Assembly: GCF_021021435.1 (NCBI RefSeq)
Contig: NZ_JAINWI010000009.1
Location: 245,952 to 309,951 of the forward strand
Source: Seohaeicola saemankumensis
GTDB taxonomy: Bacteria > Pseudomonadota > Alphaproteobacteria > Rhodobacterales > Rhodobacteraceae
Direction of reading: 5' to 3'
Length of the DNA stretch: 64,000 bases
The stretch's first letter is position 1. The number at the start of each line of letters is the position of its first letter. Under the pieces are notes generated by a model. It made no database searches and was not told the origin of the DNA. It saw only the letters and a list, made by a program, of their open reading frames with translations. The position numbers were made by a program, and so were the translations under genes. Positions 1 through 9,335 of the stretch are shown here, piece by piece.

Positions 1-177
1 TATGCCGAACATACCGAGGACCGCAAAGGCATGCTGCGTCAGGGCTATCTGGCGGATGTCGTGATCCTTGACGCCGATATCGAGACGACTCCCAAAGACC
101 GGATCGGCAGCATGCGAGTCCAGAAAACGATCTGCGGCGGACAGATCGTCTGGGATGCGGAGGCCGAGGCCGCTTAA
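1..177 (+). CDS. Amidohydrolase family protein, C-terminal fragment
   Basis: An open frame enters from the left edge and ends at TAA 175-177, giving 58 residues. The stretch [13 protein letters not shown] is the usual C-terminal strand of metal-dependent amidohydrolases of the YtcJ/imidazolonepropionase type, where the composite beta-sandwich re-forms after the TIM barrel. The catalytic part lies outside the window, so the substrate cannot be named. It lies 62 bases upstream of the ABC ATPase start on the same strand and may share its operon. The family call rests on a short motif and is moderate. Confidence 0.6.
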   Translation, partial: YAEHTEDRKGMLRQGYLADVVILDADIETTPKDRIGSMRVQKTICGGQIVWDAEAEAA

Positions 178-239
178 AGCTTGCTCATCACCCGTCCAGG
201 GTGCCACGATACATCAACCAGACAGGCGGAGGCATCACA

Positions 240-1346
240 GTGTCAGAACCACAGCCGACACCGCAGCCCGAAATCGAGATCACCGGTCTGAGCAAGGTCT
301 TCGGTCAGGGCTCTGCCGCATTCAAGGCGCTGACCGATATCGAGTTGAACATTCGCACGGCAGAGTTCTTCACACTGCTTGGTCCATCGGGTTGCGGCAA
401 GACAACGTTGTTGCGAGTCATAGCAGGGTTCGAGCAGCCCAGCCAAGGCTCGGTCCGGATCAACGGTCAGGAAGTCGCGGGACTTGGCCCCAATGCGCGC
501 CCGGTCAACACGGTTTTTCAAAGCTATGCGCTGTTTCCCCATATGACCGTCGCGCAGAATATCGGCTTTGGCCTCAAGATGCTGGGTCGTCCGGCGGATG
601 AGGTCGCGGCCACCACGGCGGATATGCTGAAACTGGTGCAGATGGAAGCGATGGCAGATCGCAAACCATCGGAAATCTCGGGCGGACAGCAACAGCGCGT
701 GGCCCTGGCCCGCGCTTTGGCCCCGCAACCGCGCGTTCTGCTGCTCGACGAGCCGTTATCGGCGCTGGACCTGAAATTGCGCAAGGAAATGCAGACAGAG
801 TTGAAGCGCCTGCAAACCGAGACAGGCATCACCTTTGTCTTTGTGACCCATGATCAGGAAGAAGCGCTGACCATGTCGGACCGCATCGCGGTAATGTCGG
901 GCGGTCGTATCCTGCAACTCGGCTCGCCCTCCGAGATCTACAACAGCCCTTCGGAACGCTTCGTGGCCGATTTCATCGGGGATACCAACTTCCTCAAGGT
1001 CAAGGTAGTGGAGGCTCTGACCGAAACGGTCAATGTCCGCCTTCCGGGGGGCGCGCTTCATTCCGCCCGCCTGCCTGACGGGTTGCGCCCAGCTGCGGGC
1101 GACGATGTGTCGGTCGTAGTCAGACCAGAACAGGCGACGCTAGGCGACGGGGCCAAGGCACATCTGACAGGCACAGTTACCAACAGCGTGTTTTTCGGCA
1201 CGGATACCCACATACATGTAAATCTGGAGGATGGCACCCCCTTTACCCTGCGCCGCCAGAACGCGGGCAATACCGCACCGCCTGCCCCCGGCACAATGGT
1301 CGGACTGACCCTTGCCGATGGCGCGCTTCAGGTCATTCGGGAGTAG
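240..1346 (+). CDS. ABC transporter ATP-binding protein, PotA-like (spermidine/putrescine type)
   Basis: This is the cytoplasmic ATPase of a polyamine-type importer. Walker A GPSGCGKT is at about residues 48-55, followed by the signature [14 protein letters not shown], Walker [13 protein letters not shown] and the switch His in [11 protein letters not shown]-terminal TOBE region of about 100 residues follows, as in PotA. I chose GTG 240 because GGCGGAGG lies 8-10 bases upstream; an in-frame ATG at 201 would add 13 residues without a good ribosome site. Only 3 bases separate it from the next permease. In this family the exact substrate (putrescine, spermidine, opine-like amines) cannot be read from the ATPase. 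The family call is secure. Confidence 0.93.
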   Translation: MSEPQPTPQPEIEITGLSKVFGQGSAAFKALTDIELNIRTAEFFTLLGPSGCGKTTLLRVIAGFEQPSQGSVRINGQEVAGLGPNARPVNTVFQSYALFPHMTVAQNIGFGLKMLGRPADEVAATTADMLKLVQMEAMADRKPSEISGGQQQRVALARALAPQPRVLLLDEPLSALDLKLRKEMQTELKRLQTETGITFVFVTHDQEEALTMSDRIAVMSGGRILQLGSPSEIYNSPSERFVADFIGDTNFLKVKVVEALTETVNVRLPGGALHSARLPDGLRPAAGDDVSVVVRPEQATLGDGAKAHLTGTVTNSVFFGTDTHIHVNLEDGTPFTLRRQNAGNTAPPAPGTMVGLTLADGALQVIRE

Positions 1347-1349
1347 GCG

Positions 1350-2264
1350 ATGGCAAGCGATCCGAACCAGACAGAAGAACGGCATGGCTGGAAATGGCTT
1401 CTTGCGACACCTGCCCTGATCGTTCTGGTCCTTGCGGCGTCCGGCCCGCTGATGATCGTGGTGCTTTATTCCTTCCTCAGCCCCGGCAATATGGGTGGCG
1501 TGGCTTGGGAGTTTTCCACCGATGCGTGGTTCCGCGTCTTCATGCGCCGCGATATTTTCGACCCAGAGAATGTGACCGTCAATCAAGCACATCTGGCGGT
1601 CTTGTGGCGCTCGGTATGGCTGTCGGCGCAAACCACCGTGATCTGCGCTGTGCTTGGCTTTCCCACGGCATGGTTCATTGCAACGCGCCCGCCTGGCCAG
1701 CGCACGGTCTGGCTGTTTCTGATCACCATTCCCTTCTGGACAAACCTGCTGATCCGCACATTCGCCATTCAGGAGATGCTGCGCAACAATGGCACGATCA
1801 ACACCGCCCTGATGTGGATGGGCGTGATCAACGAGCCGATCCCGATGATGTTCACCGACTTCGCGGTGCTGTTAGGGATGGCCTATGTGTTCATGCCGTT
1901 GATGGTGCTGCCGCTCTATGCCGCGATGGACAAGATGGATTTCCGTCTGGTCGAGGCTGGATATGACCTCTATGCCAGCCGCATTGCTGTGCTGCGCCAC
2001 GTGATCCTGCCGCTAGTCAAGCCGGGCTTTATCGCAGGCTCTATCCTTGTCTTCATCCCTTCCATCGGTGCCTATGTCACGCCGCGCGTGCTGGGGGGCG
2101 GGCAGAAGATGATGCTGGGCAACCTGATCGCGCTGCAATTCGGACAGGGCCGCAACTGGCCCCTTGGTGCGGCGCTGGCGATGGTGCTGCTGATCATCAC
2201 TGTCACGGCGCTTGTTCTCTATCTGCGCGCGGTCAACCGTCAGGAGGACAAGCGCGATGGCTAG
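1350..2264 (+). CDS. ABC transporter permease, PotB-like
   Basis: This is a 304-residue inner-membrane permease of the PotB/CysU type. It has an N-terminal membrane segment (about residues 17-40), a periplasmic loop, then five more hydrophobic segments. The coupling-helix motif EAGYDLYASRIAVLRHVILP near residues 205-224 contacts the ATPase. It starts 3 bases after the ATPase and overlaps the next permease by 8 bases, so the subunits are translationally coupled. In PotABCD systems PotB pairs with PotC to form the channel. Confidence 0.92.
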   Translation: MASDPNQTEERHGWKWLLATPALIVLVLAASGPLMIVVLYSFLSPGNMGGVAWEFSTDAWFRVFMRRDIFDPENVTVNQAHLAVLWRSVWLSAQTTVICAVLGFPTAWFIATRPPGQRTVWLFLITIPFWTNLLIRTFAIQEMLRNNGTINTALMWMGVINEPIPMMFTDFAVLLGMAYVFMPLMVLPLYAAMDKMDFRLVEAGYDLYASRIAVLRHVILPLVKPGFIAGSILVFIPSIGAYVTPRVLGGGQKMMLGNLIALQFGQGRNWPLGAALAMVLLIITVTALVLYLRAVNRQEDKRDG

Positions 2265-3057
2265 GCAATTCTCGATCTCGCGCCTGCCGGGCTTTGGTGC
2301 GATTGCGCTGCTGACTTTTGTGCTGCTCTATCTGCCGATCATCATTCTGGTGGTCTTCTCTTTCAACGAGAACCAGAGCCAGTCGATCTGGGGTGGCTTC
2401 TCGCTGCGCTGGTACGAGGCCGCGTTCGACAATCAGCAGGTCCGCGACGTGTCGATCCGGTCGCTCTGGTTGGCGCTTGTCGCCTCCAGCCTTGCCACGA
2501 TTCTGGCGACTCTGGCCGCGCTGGCGACAACGCGGGTGTCGCGGTTCAAGGGGCAGACCATCATCTATGCACTGATCAACCAGCCGCTGATGGTGCCCGA
2601 AGTCGTCACCGGTATCGCGCTGTTGATCGTGGTCGCCTTTATCAAGGTGCAAACAGGCTATACCGGCATGGGCTATCTGGTGCTGGCGCATACCGCCTTC
2701 TGCATTCCCTTTGCCTATCTACCGATCCGCGCACGGCTTGAAACGATGGACCGCACGCTGGAACAGGCGGCGGCCGACCTCTATGCCAGCCACGTTCAGG
2801 CGTTCCGCTACATCACCCTGCCCCTTCTTGTGCCCGGCATCGTGGCGGGTTTCATGCTGGGTTTCGTGGTGTCGCTGGATACGGTCGTTATAACCGAGTT
2901 TGTGAAATCGGCAGGGCAGGATACACTGCCAACCTATATGCTGGGGCAGTTGCGCCGCGCCGTAACCCCCGAGATGAACGCCATCGCCACTTTGTTTCTG
3001 GCGCTGTCGCTATGCATTGTGACCTTGTTTTTCCTTGTCACAAGCAAACGCGGGTAA
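2257..3057 (+). CDS. ABC transporter permease, PotC-like
   Basis: This is the second permease (266 residues) of the polyamine-type importer, with six hydrophobic segments and the EAA-type loop EQAAADLYASHVQAFRYITLP. ATG 2257 is preceded by AGGAGG at 2242-2247 and overlaps the PotB-like gene by 8 bases. An in-frame ATG further upstream lies well inside the PotB-like gene and lacks a ribosome site. It is followed after 24 bases by the periplasmic binding protein. Confidence 0.92.
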   Translation: MARQFSISRLPGFGAIALLTFVLLYLPIIILVVFSFNENQSQSIWGGFSLRWYEAAFDNQQVRDVSIRSLWLALVASSLATILATLAALATTRVSRFKGQTIIYALINQPLMVPEVVTGIALLIVVAFIKVQTGYTGMGYLVLAHTAFCIPFAYLPIRARLETMDRTLEQAAADLYASHVQAFRYITLPLLVPGIVAGFMLGFVVSLDTVVITEFVKSAGQDTLPTYMLGQLRRAVTPEMNAIATLFLALSLCIVTLFFLVTSKRG

Positions 3058-3081
3058 CCGCACAACACGGGAGAATATTAC

Positions 3082-4110
3082 ATGAAAAGAACAATCGCAC
3101 TGGGGACCGCCGCGCTGCTGGCGTCAACCTCTTTGGCAAGCGCCGAAGGCGTGGTGAACCTTTACAACTGGGGCAACTATACCAGCCCCGAAATGCTAGA
3201 GAAATTTACAGCAGAAACCGGTATCACTGTGAATGTAACCGATTTCGACAGCAATGATACGGCCTTGGCCCGTGTCCGTCAGGGCGGCCACGGCTTTGAC
3301 ATCGTGGTGCCGACCCATTCCTATCTGGAGACATGGATCAACGAGGGACTGTTGATGCCGCTCGACAAATCCATCGTTGTCAACCACGGCAATATCGCAC
3401 CGGAATGGACCGATGTGCCTTTCGATCCGGGTCGCGAATATTCGGTTCCGTGGCAGTGGGGGACCACGGGTATCACCGTCGATACGGCAGTCTATGACGG
3501 CAACATCAACACCGCCGATATCGTCTTTAACCCGCCGGAAGAGTTGAAAGGCAAGATCAACGTCGTGCCTGAAATGTCCGATGTGATGGCCATCGCGATT
3601 TACCATGCGGGGGGCGAGTCCTGCACCGAGGACATGGAGGTGATGCGGAAAGTCCGTGACACGCTGGTCGCGGCCAAGCCGCATTGGAAGGCGATGGATT
3701 ACAGCACCGTCGAAAACTTCGCGTCGGGTGACTTTTCCGCAGGGATCGGCTGGAACGGCGCCACCATGCGCGCAAGGTTCCAGCGCGACACGGTTGCCTA
3801 TGGCTATCCCGAAACCGGATTTCCGGTCTGGATGGACAATGCGGCTGTTCTTGCCGATGCACAGAACCCCGAGAATGCGATGAAATTCATCAATTTCATT
3901 CTTGAACCGGAAAACGCGGCCATGCTGTCGAACTTCGCACGCTATGCAAACGGCGTGGCGGAATCGGATGAATTCCTGTCCGAGGACATGCAAGGCGCGC
4001 CTGAACTGACCATCCCCGAAGACCTGGTCTCGGCGGGCAAATTCAGTGAAGCTTGCCCGCAAGCCGTGAACGATTTGCAGTCGCAGATCTGGACCGAACT
4101 GTTGCAGTAA
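3082..4110 (+). CDS. Extracellular solute-binding protein, PotD-like
   Basis: This is a 342-residue periplasmic receptor of the PotD/PotF group. It begins with a Sec signal peptide (residues 1-21, ending SLASA), followed by the characteristic VNLYNWGNYTSPEMLEKFTAETG start of the mature lobe. It captures a small cationic or amine-like ligand and delivers it to the preceding permeases. It is the last gene of the ATPase-permease-permease-receptor operon, and a hairpin terminator follows 25 bases after its stop. The ligand is not deducible from the sequence by eye. Confidence 0.92.
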   Translation: MKRTIALGTAALLASTSLASAEGVVNLYNWGNYTSPEMLEKFTAETGITVNVTDFDSNDTALARVRQGGHGFDIVVPTHSYLETWINEGLLMPLDKSIVVNHGNIAPEWTDVPFDPGREYSVPWQWGTTGITVDTAVYDGNINTADIVFNPPEELKGKINVVPEMSDVMAIAIYHAGGESCTEDMEVMRKVRDTLVAAKPHWKAMDYSTVENFASGDFSAGIGWNGATMRARFQRDTVAYGYPETGFPVWMDNAAVLADAQNPENAMKFINFILEPENAAMLSNFARYANGVAESDEFLSEDMQGAPELTIPEDLVSAGKFSEACPQAVNDLQSQIWTELLQ

Positions 4111-4134
4111 ATCCTGCCAGATCGTGAATACCAT

Positions 4135-4166
4135 GAAGCGGCGCAGTCAGACTGAGCCGCTTTTTT
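4135..4166 (+). terminator. Rho-independent terminator after the PotABCD-like operon
   Basis: AAGCGGC at 4136-4142 pairs with GCCGCTT at 4156-4162, and an inner AGTC/GACT pairing shortens the loop. The hairpin runs directly into six T residues (4161-4166). It closes the plus-strand transporter operon. Confidence 0.8.
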
Positions 4167-4184
4167 CATGCCGCATGGGTGGCA

Positions 4185-4670
4185 TCAGTCAAGGTGGCGG
4201 GTCGCAGCCAGAAGGGCCAGCAGTTCTTCTCGCATCGCAAGCAAGCTGGTCTCATGATCTTGCGGCATCGCACCGCTGGCCAATGCCCCGTCAAACGCCT
4301 TGAGGACATGATCCTCGCCACTGCGGATATTGTCCATAACATCCTCGTCGATCTCGTCGAAGAAGGCACGCAGGCTGACGACGGCCTGGTTCACCGTCCC
4401 CATGAACGAACCGTCCGCATCGACCTGTGCACCCATAGCGATCAGGATACGGGACAGTGCGGATGCATGGCTGTCATGCAGGTCACGGAACTTCTGCGCT
4501 ATCGCACGAAACTCGGGCTCGGCCTTCTCGACCATCTTTTCATAGCCGCGCAAGGCATCGACGGTTCTTGTGTGCAATTCGGTGATAGCGTCGGCAATAT
4601 GGGGCGACTTGCCTTCCGGCTCGCCTGTTGCGCTGTCCAGTATCATGCGTCCTGTTTCGGGCGGCAGCAT
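4185..4670 (-). CDS. DUF2383 family four-helix protein
   Basis: This is a 161-residue soluble, highly helical protein without a signal peptide. The pattern HTRTVDALRGYEKMVEKAEPEF followed by RDLHDSHASALSRIL matches the DUF2383/PA2169-type ferritin-like helical bundle. That family often sits in stress or metal contexts, but its biochemical role is not established. ATG 4670 has AAAGGA about 8 bases upstream. It is a single gene convergent with the PotD-like gene, so its relation to the importer is unclear. Confidence 0.7.
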   Translation of the reverse strand: MLPPETGRMILDSATGEPEGKSPHIADAITELHTRTVDALRGYEKMVEKAEPEFRAIAQKFRDLHDSHASALSRILIAMGAQVDADGSFMGTVNQAVVSLRAFFDEIDEDVMDNIRSGEDHVLKAFDGALASGAMPQDHETSLLAMREELLALLAATRHLD

Positions 4671-5045
4671 AGCGGTTTCCTTTCAAGTGGGTGGATGTCT
4701 CAGTCATCAGAACAACCCCCTGAGCGGCCAATCGGTTCCCCTCTGCGCCCTTGTGAGGCAGGTTTGCACCCAGCCCGGCCCATAGCCGCAACGCCCCTTC
4801 TTTGGTGATTTTCCATGCATTTCCCGCGCATCCATAGCCTCAGACTAAGTGAGAGACAAAGTATGGCGCTTTGCCATAAATTTGCGTGCCTCCTAGACTT
4901 CGTGTACCCTGACCGCTGATGCTGGTTCCGCATGGCGCGCGGCCCAGACAGCGCAGGACCGAAAAACGGACGATGACGCGGCAGGGCTTCCGGTAACATC
5001 CGGCAGCGGGGTTTGCGATCTTTGTCCAAGGAAAGAGGTTCCGAC
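4671..5045. other. Intergenic region with an inverted repeat
   Basis: These 375 bases lie between the divergent DUF2383 and aldolase genes. I see no supported gene; short open frames on the minus strand lack ribosome sites and recognisable protein composition. One perfect dyad, TATGGC-N5-GCCATA, lies at 4862-4878 and could be an operator or a short hairpin. The region presumably carries both divergent promoters. Confidence 0.5.
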
Positions 5046-5822
5046 TTGCAACATTCCTCCCCTTATCTCGCCACGGCTGGGCTTGCACGCGAACGACGCG
5101 ATCTGGCCGTTGCCTACCGTCTGATCGCGCATTTCCAACTGGATGACAGCATTTTCACGCATATCTCGTCGCGCGCACCGCAAGACGAAGGCGAGCATGC
5201 GTTTCTGATCAACCCGTTCGGTCTGCGCTTTGACGAGGTGACAGCCTCGAACCTTGTGACAGTCGATCTGGATGGCAACATCCTGCAAGACAGCTTTGGC
5301 GCGGGGATCAACGACGCAGGCTTCACCATCCACAGTGCAGTCCATGCCGCGCGCCCCGAAGTGGGCTGCGTGATCCATACCCATACCGTGGCAGGGGTGG
5401 CGATCTCGTCGATGAAGGAAGGTATCCTGCCGCTGAACCAATGGGCCTTGCAGTTCCACAACCGCGTGGCGTTCCATGATTACGAAGGCATTGCACTTGA
5501 TCTGGCCGAGCGGGAACGGCTGGTGGCCGATCTGGGCGATGCCAAGGTCATGATCCTGCGCAACCACGGCCTGCTGGTCTGTGGCGGCACCGTCGGCGAG
5601 GCTTTTGCCCTGATGTATAACCTCGAGCGGACATGCCGCGCCCAACTGGCGATCATGTCCAGCGGCGGCACCCCCAACACGGTATCGGCGGAACTGGCTG
5701 AACACACTGCCGCGCAATACGAGATGCTGACCCGCAATCGCGGCAATCCCGAATTTCACGACCCCGAGTGGGAGGCCTATGTCCGTCTCGCGCTCAAGAT
5801 CTATCCGGATCTGGCAGCATAA
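5046..5822 (+). CDS. Class II aldolase/adducin family protein
   Basis: This is a zinc-dependent aldolase-fold protein of about 258 residues. The metal-binding histidines are visible in CVIHTHTVAGVA and RNHGLLVCGG, as in fuculose-phosphate aldolase and its relatives. The start is uncertain: TTG 5046 has AAGGAAAGAGG ending about 8 bases upstream, while TTG 5013 would add 11 residues. Many family members act on keto- or sugar-acids, and the catalytic substrate cannot be fixed here. It lies just upstream of the dipeptide-type importer, so its substrate may be related to the imported compound. Confidence 0.82.
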   Translation: MQHSSPYLATAGLARERRDLAVAYRLIAHFQLDDSIFTHISSRAPQDEGEHAFLINPFGLRFDEVTASNLVTVDLDGNILQDSFGAGINDAGFTIHSAVHAARPEVGCVIHTHTVAGVAISSMKEGILPLNQWALQFHNRVAFHDYEGIALDLAERERLVADLGDAKVMILRNHGLLVCGGTVGEAFALMYNLERTCRAQLAIMSSGGTPNTVSAELAEHTAAQYEMLTRNRGNPEFHDPEWEAYVRLALKIYPDLAA

Positions 5823-5884
5823 GCCCGACCGGATGCCGGCGCCTTTCGGCGCCCCCTCCATCAACCAACACGGGAGTTTTCCGA

Positions 5885-7441
5885 ATGAGAAGAACCTTGA
5901 CCTTCACCACTGCGACAGCCATCGCGCTGGCCCTGAGCCTGCCGGCCTTTGCCGAGCCGCAAGCAGGCGGGCGACTGAACCTGATCATCCAGCCCGAACC
6001 GCCCAGCCTGATGATGGGTCTGGTGCAGAACGGACCAACCCAGATGGTGGCTGGAGATATCTACGAAAGCCTGCTGCGCTATGACGAGAACCTTGAGCCG
6101 CAGCCGTCACTGGCGAAATCGTGGGAAGTGTCTGAAGATGGTCTGACCTATACCTTCACCTTGCAGGACAATGTGAAATGGCACGATGGCGAAGATTTTG
6201 ATTCCTCCGACGTCGTGTTCTCGGTCGATGTGTTCCTGCGCGAAACCCATCCGCGCCTGCGCGCCTCGCTGGTGCATGTAGAGAAGATCGAAGCGCCCGA
6301 TCCCAGCACCGTAGTCTTCACTCTGAAGCAGCCCTTCGGTCCGTTCCTCGGGATTTTCGAGGCGGGCACGATGCCGATGATCCCGCAGCATATCTATGAA
6401 GGCACCGATTTCGCCAACAACCCGATGAACAACACCCCTATCGGGACCGGCCCCTTCAAATTCGAGGAATGGGAACGGGGCAGCTATATCCACCTGGTCA
6501 AGAACGAAGACTACTACATGGAAGGCAAGCCATATCTGGACGAGGTATATTATCAGGTCGTGCCGGATGGTGCCTCGCGTGCGGTAGCTTATGAAACCGG
6601 CCAAGTCGATGTTCTGCCTGGCGGTTCGGTCGAGAATTTCGACGTCCCACGCATCACCGCGATGGACAACACCTGTGTCACCGACAAGGGCTGGGAATTC
6701 TTCGGTCCGCATAGCTGGATGTGGATGAACAACCATGAAGGCCCGATGGCCGACAAGAACACCCGCAAGGCCGTGATGCATTCGCTGGATCGCCAGTTCG
6801 CGCTGGACGCGCTTTGGAACGGTCTGGGCAAACTGGCGACAGGGCCTGTGTCATCCTCGACCCGTTTCCACGATAGTGACACACCCTCGATCGACTATGA
6901 CCCGGAACTAGCCAAGCAGTATCTGGCAGATTCCAGCTATGACGGCGAAACGATCCGCCTGCTCCCCCTGCCCTACGGCGAGACATGGCAGCGCTGGGCC
7001 GAGGCCACCCGTCAGAACCTGATCGAGACCGGTTTTGACGTTGAACTGGTTGCCACTGATGTGGCGGGCTGGAACCAGCGGGTGGGCGAATGGGATTTCG
7101 ATCTCGCCTTCACATATCTCTACCAGTATGGCGATCCGGCGCTTGGCGTATCGCGGACCTATGTGGAGAGCAACATCGCCAAAGGCTCGCCCTGGAACAA
7201 TGTCGCGGGCTATGTGAACCCCGAGGTTGACGCGCTGTGGCAACAGGCTGCGGTCAGTGCCAGCGCGGAAGAGCGTCAGGAACTGTATTCGCAGATCCAG
7301 GACACCATCGTCGATGATGTGCCCGTTGCGTGGTTGCTGGAGCTTGGTTTTCCCACCATCTACCGCTGCAATGTCAAGGATCTGGTGACGACCGGTATCG
7401 GCATCAATGACGGTCTGCGCGACGCCTGGATCGAGCGCTGA
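5885..7441 (+). CDS. ABC transporter substrate-binding protein, family 5 (peptide/nickel/opine type)
   Basis: This is a 518-residue periplasmic receptor with a Sec signal peptide ending LSLPAFA (about residue 20-22). The family-5 hallmarks follow: YESLLRYDENLEPQPSLAKSWEVSEDGLTYTFTL, then DNVKWHDGEDFDSSDVVFSVD. The ATG at 5885 is preferred because the signal peptide starts exactly there. It heads the operon SBP, DppB-like, DppC-like and fused ATPase. A strong hairpin separates it from the permeases, which usually keeps receptor mRNA in excess. Ligands of this family include peptides, glutathione, opines and sugars. Confidence 0.92.
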   Translation: MRRTLTFTTATAIALALSLPAFAEPQAGGRLNLIIQPEPPSLMMGLVQNGPTQMVAGDIYESLLRYDENLEPQPSLAKSWEVSEDGLTYTFTLQDNVKWHDGEDFDSSDVVFSVDVFLRETHPRLRASLVHVEKIEAPDPSTVVFTLKQPFGPFLGIFEAGTMPMIPQHIYEGTDFANNPMNNTPIGTGPFKFEEWERGSYIHLVKNEDYYMEGKPYLDEVYYQVVPDGASRAVAYETGQVDVLPGGSVENFDVPRITAMDNTCVTDKGWEFFGPHSWMWMNNHEGPMADKNTRKAVMHSLDRQFALDALWNGLGKLATGPVSSSTRFHDSDTPSIDYDPELAKQYLADSSYDGETIRLLPLPYGETWQRWAEATRQNLIETGFDVELVATDVAGWNQRVGEWDFDLAFTYLYQYGDPALGVSRTYVESNIAKGSPWNNVAGYVNPEVDALWQQAAVSASAEERQELYSQIQDTIVDDVPVAWLLELGFPTIYRCNVKDLVTTGIGINDGLRDAWIER

Positions 7442-7451
7442 TCCATCAAAA

Positions 7452-7485
7452 GGGCGCGGCCATACCGCCGCGCCCTGACCTTTTT
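7452..7485 (+). terminator. Intra-operon attenuating hairpin
   Basis: GGGCGCGGC (7452-7460) pairs perfectly with GCCGCGCCC (7467-7475) across a six-base loop. TGACC and then five T residues follow, ending at 7485. Because it lies between the receptor gene and the permease gene of one importer, it probably acts as a partial terminator setting higher receptor expression. Confidence 0.7.
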
Positions 7486-7527
7486 GCGCACCACATCCCT
7501 GCACGCTGATATCTGGAGACCCGACAC

Positions 7528-8496
7528 TTGATCCGTTTCATTCTGGCACGGTTGGTCAAGGCAGTAGTCATTCTACTGGCCATCCTGATCTTCAACTTCC
7601 TGCTGATCCACGCCGCCCCCGGTGATCCTGCCGCCGTCATGGCGGGCGAGGCCGGTGCGACCGATGAGAAATTCATCGCGGATCTCAGGGCCCGTTTCGG
7701 GTTGGACCAGCCCTTTGGCGTGCAGCTTTGGCTTTATGTCAAGTCGACCGTGCAACTGGACCTCGGGTTCTCCTATCGCCAGAACATGCCGGTGATCGAC
7801 CTGATCTGGGATCGTCTGCCCGCAACCTTGCTGCTGACGCTGACCGCTTTTGTGATCGCTCTGGTGCTGGGCGTGACCGCCGGTGTTTTGGCAGCCTCCA
7901 AGCAGGGGACATGGTGGGACAGCATTATTTCGTCGATGGCGCTGCTGTTTTACGCGACACCGCTGTTCTGGGTGGCGCTGATGGCGTCGCTCTTGTTCTC
8001 GGTCGTGCTGGGCTGGTTGCCCGGCTATGGATACGAGACCATCGGCGCGAATTACACCGGCTTTGAACGGGCGCTGGATATCGGCAAGCACCTGATCCTG
8101 CCTGCCACGACGCTGGGGCTGTTCTTCATGGCGGTCTACATGCGGATGACACGCGCCTCGATGCTGGAAATGTCGCGTCTGGATTTCGTCAAGACTGCGC
8201 GGGCCAAGGGCCTGAAAAACCGCGTGATCCAGCGCCGCCATGTGCTGCGCAATGCTTTGCTGCCGGTGATCACGTTGGCCGGCCTTCAGGCGGGCCAGAT
8301 CGTCGGCGGGGCGGTCCTGACCGAGACTGTCTTTGCATGGCCCGGCATTGGTCGCCTGCTGTTCGAGGCGATCAGCCAGCGCGATTATAGCGTGATGCTG
8401 GGAGTCTTCTTTGTCTCGGCGGCGATGGTGCTGTTGTTCAACCTGATCACCGACGTTCTTTATGTTCTGGTCGATCCCCGCATAAGGCTGACATGA
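7528..8496 (+). CDS. ABC transporter permease, DppB-like
   Basis: This is a 322-residue inner-membrane permease starting with the typical MIRFILARLVKAVVILLAI. Six membrane segments follow, with the coupling loop around RLDFVKTARAKGLKNRVIQRRHVLRNALLPV. The start is TTG 7528, with TGGAG about 10 bases upstream. It overlaps the next permease gene by 4 bases (ATGA). It forms the channel of the dipeptide-type importer together with the DppC-like subunit. Confidence 0.92.
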   Translation: MIRFILARLVKAVVILLAILIFNFLLIHAAPGDPAAVMAGEAGATDEKFIADLRARFGLDQPFGVQLWLYVKSTVQLDLGFSYRQNMPVIDLIWDRLPATLLLTLTAFVIALVLGVTAGVLAASKQGTWWDSIISSMALLFYATPLFWVALMASLLFSVVLGWLPGYGYETIGANYTGFERALDIGKHLILPATTLGLFFMAVYMRMTRASMLEMSRLDFVKTARAKGLKNRVIQRRHVLRNALLPVITLAGLQAGQIVGGAVLTETVFAWPGIGRLLFEAISQRDYSVMLGVFFVSAAMVLLFNLITDVLYVLVDPRIRLT

Positions 8497-9335
8497 TGCT
8501 GGATGGTTTCAAACGTTTTGCACGCAACCGCGGCGCGGCGATCGGGCTTGTGATCCTGCTCTTCGTCATTCTGACCGCGATTTTAGGTCCACTGCTTTAT
8601 CCGGACAGCCCTTGGAAAATGGTGCAGCGGCCCTTCTTGCCACCTTTCACAATGGACGGGTTGCCGCTGGGCACCGATGCCTTGGGGCGCGATGTGATGG
8701 CGGGGCTGGTGCATGGCGCGCGGATTTCGCTGCTGGTGGGTCTAGTCTCAACCGTTGTGGCCCTGCTGATCGGCGTGCCGATCGGGGCGCTGGCGGGCTA
8801 TTTCGGCGGTTTTATAGATGACGCGCTGATGCGCTTTACCGAGTTTTTCCAGACGATCCCAAGCTTTGCGCTGGCGATCGTTCTTCTGGCGATCTTCCAG
8901 CCCAGCCTGTTCTACGTGATCCTTGCCATTGCCATCGTCAGTTGGCCCCCCGTCGCGCGTCTGGTGCGCGGAGAGGTTCTGAGCCTGCGGTCACGCGAAT
9001 ATGTCGAAGCGGCGATGCTGTCGGGACAAGGCACCTTGCAGATCATCACCCGCCAGATTCTGCCCAACGCCCTGCCCCCGATCATCGTGCTGGCATCCTT
9101 GATGGTGGCCACCGCGATCCTGCTGGAAAGCAGCCTGTCCTTTCTGGGACTGGGTGATCCCAATGTGATGTCATGGGGTTATATGATTGGCACTGCCCGC
9201 ACGGTGATGCGGACAGCATGGTGGCTGTCCTTCATTCCGGGTGTCGCGATCCTGCTGACGGTGTTGGCGATGAACCTGATCGGGGAAGGTCTGAATGACG
9301 CGCTGAATCCGCGCCTGTCGAGGAAAAGCAGATGA
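8493..9335 (+). CDS. ABC transporter permease, DppC-like
   Basis: This is a 280-residue permease with an N-terminal membrane segment and the DppC motif PLGTDALGRDVMAGLVHGARISL. The coupling loop SREYVEAAMLSGQG follows. It overlaps both neighbours by 4 bases, showing tight coupling with the DppB-like gene and the ATPase. It completes the membrane channel. Confidence 0.92.
   Translation: MMLDGFKRFARNRGAAIGLVILLFVILTAILGPLLYPDSPWKMVQRPFLPPFTMDGLPLGTDALGRDVMAGLVHGARISLLVGLVSTVVALLIGVPIGALAGYFGGFIDDALMRFTEFFQTIPSFALAIVLLAIFQPSLFYVILAIAIVSWPPVARLVRGEVLSLRSREYVEAAMLSGQGTLQIITRQILPNALPPIIVLASLMVATAILLESSLSFLGLGDPNVMSWGYMIGTARTVMRTAWWLSFIPGVAILLTVLAMNLIGEGLNDALNPRLSRKSR

Noticed and set aside
4540..4791. 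Minus-strand frames upstream of the DUF2383 gene
   Set aside because: Short, no ribosome site and no recognisable domain; they overlap the real gene in another frame.
5838..5855. GGCGCC-TTTC-GGCGCC hairpin after the aldolase gene
   Set aside because: The hairpin is real but lacks a T run, and the SBP start follows shortly after; a terminator call is not supported.
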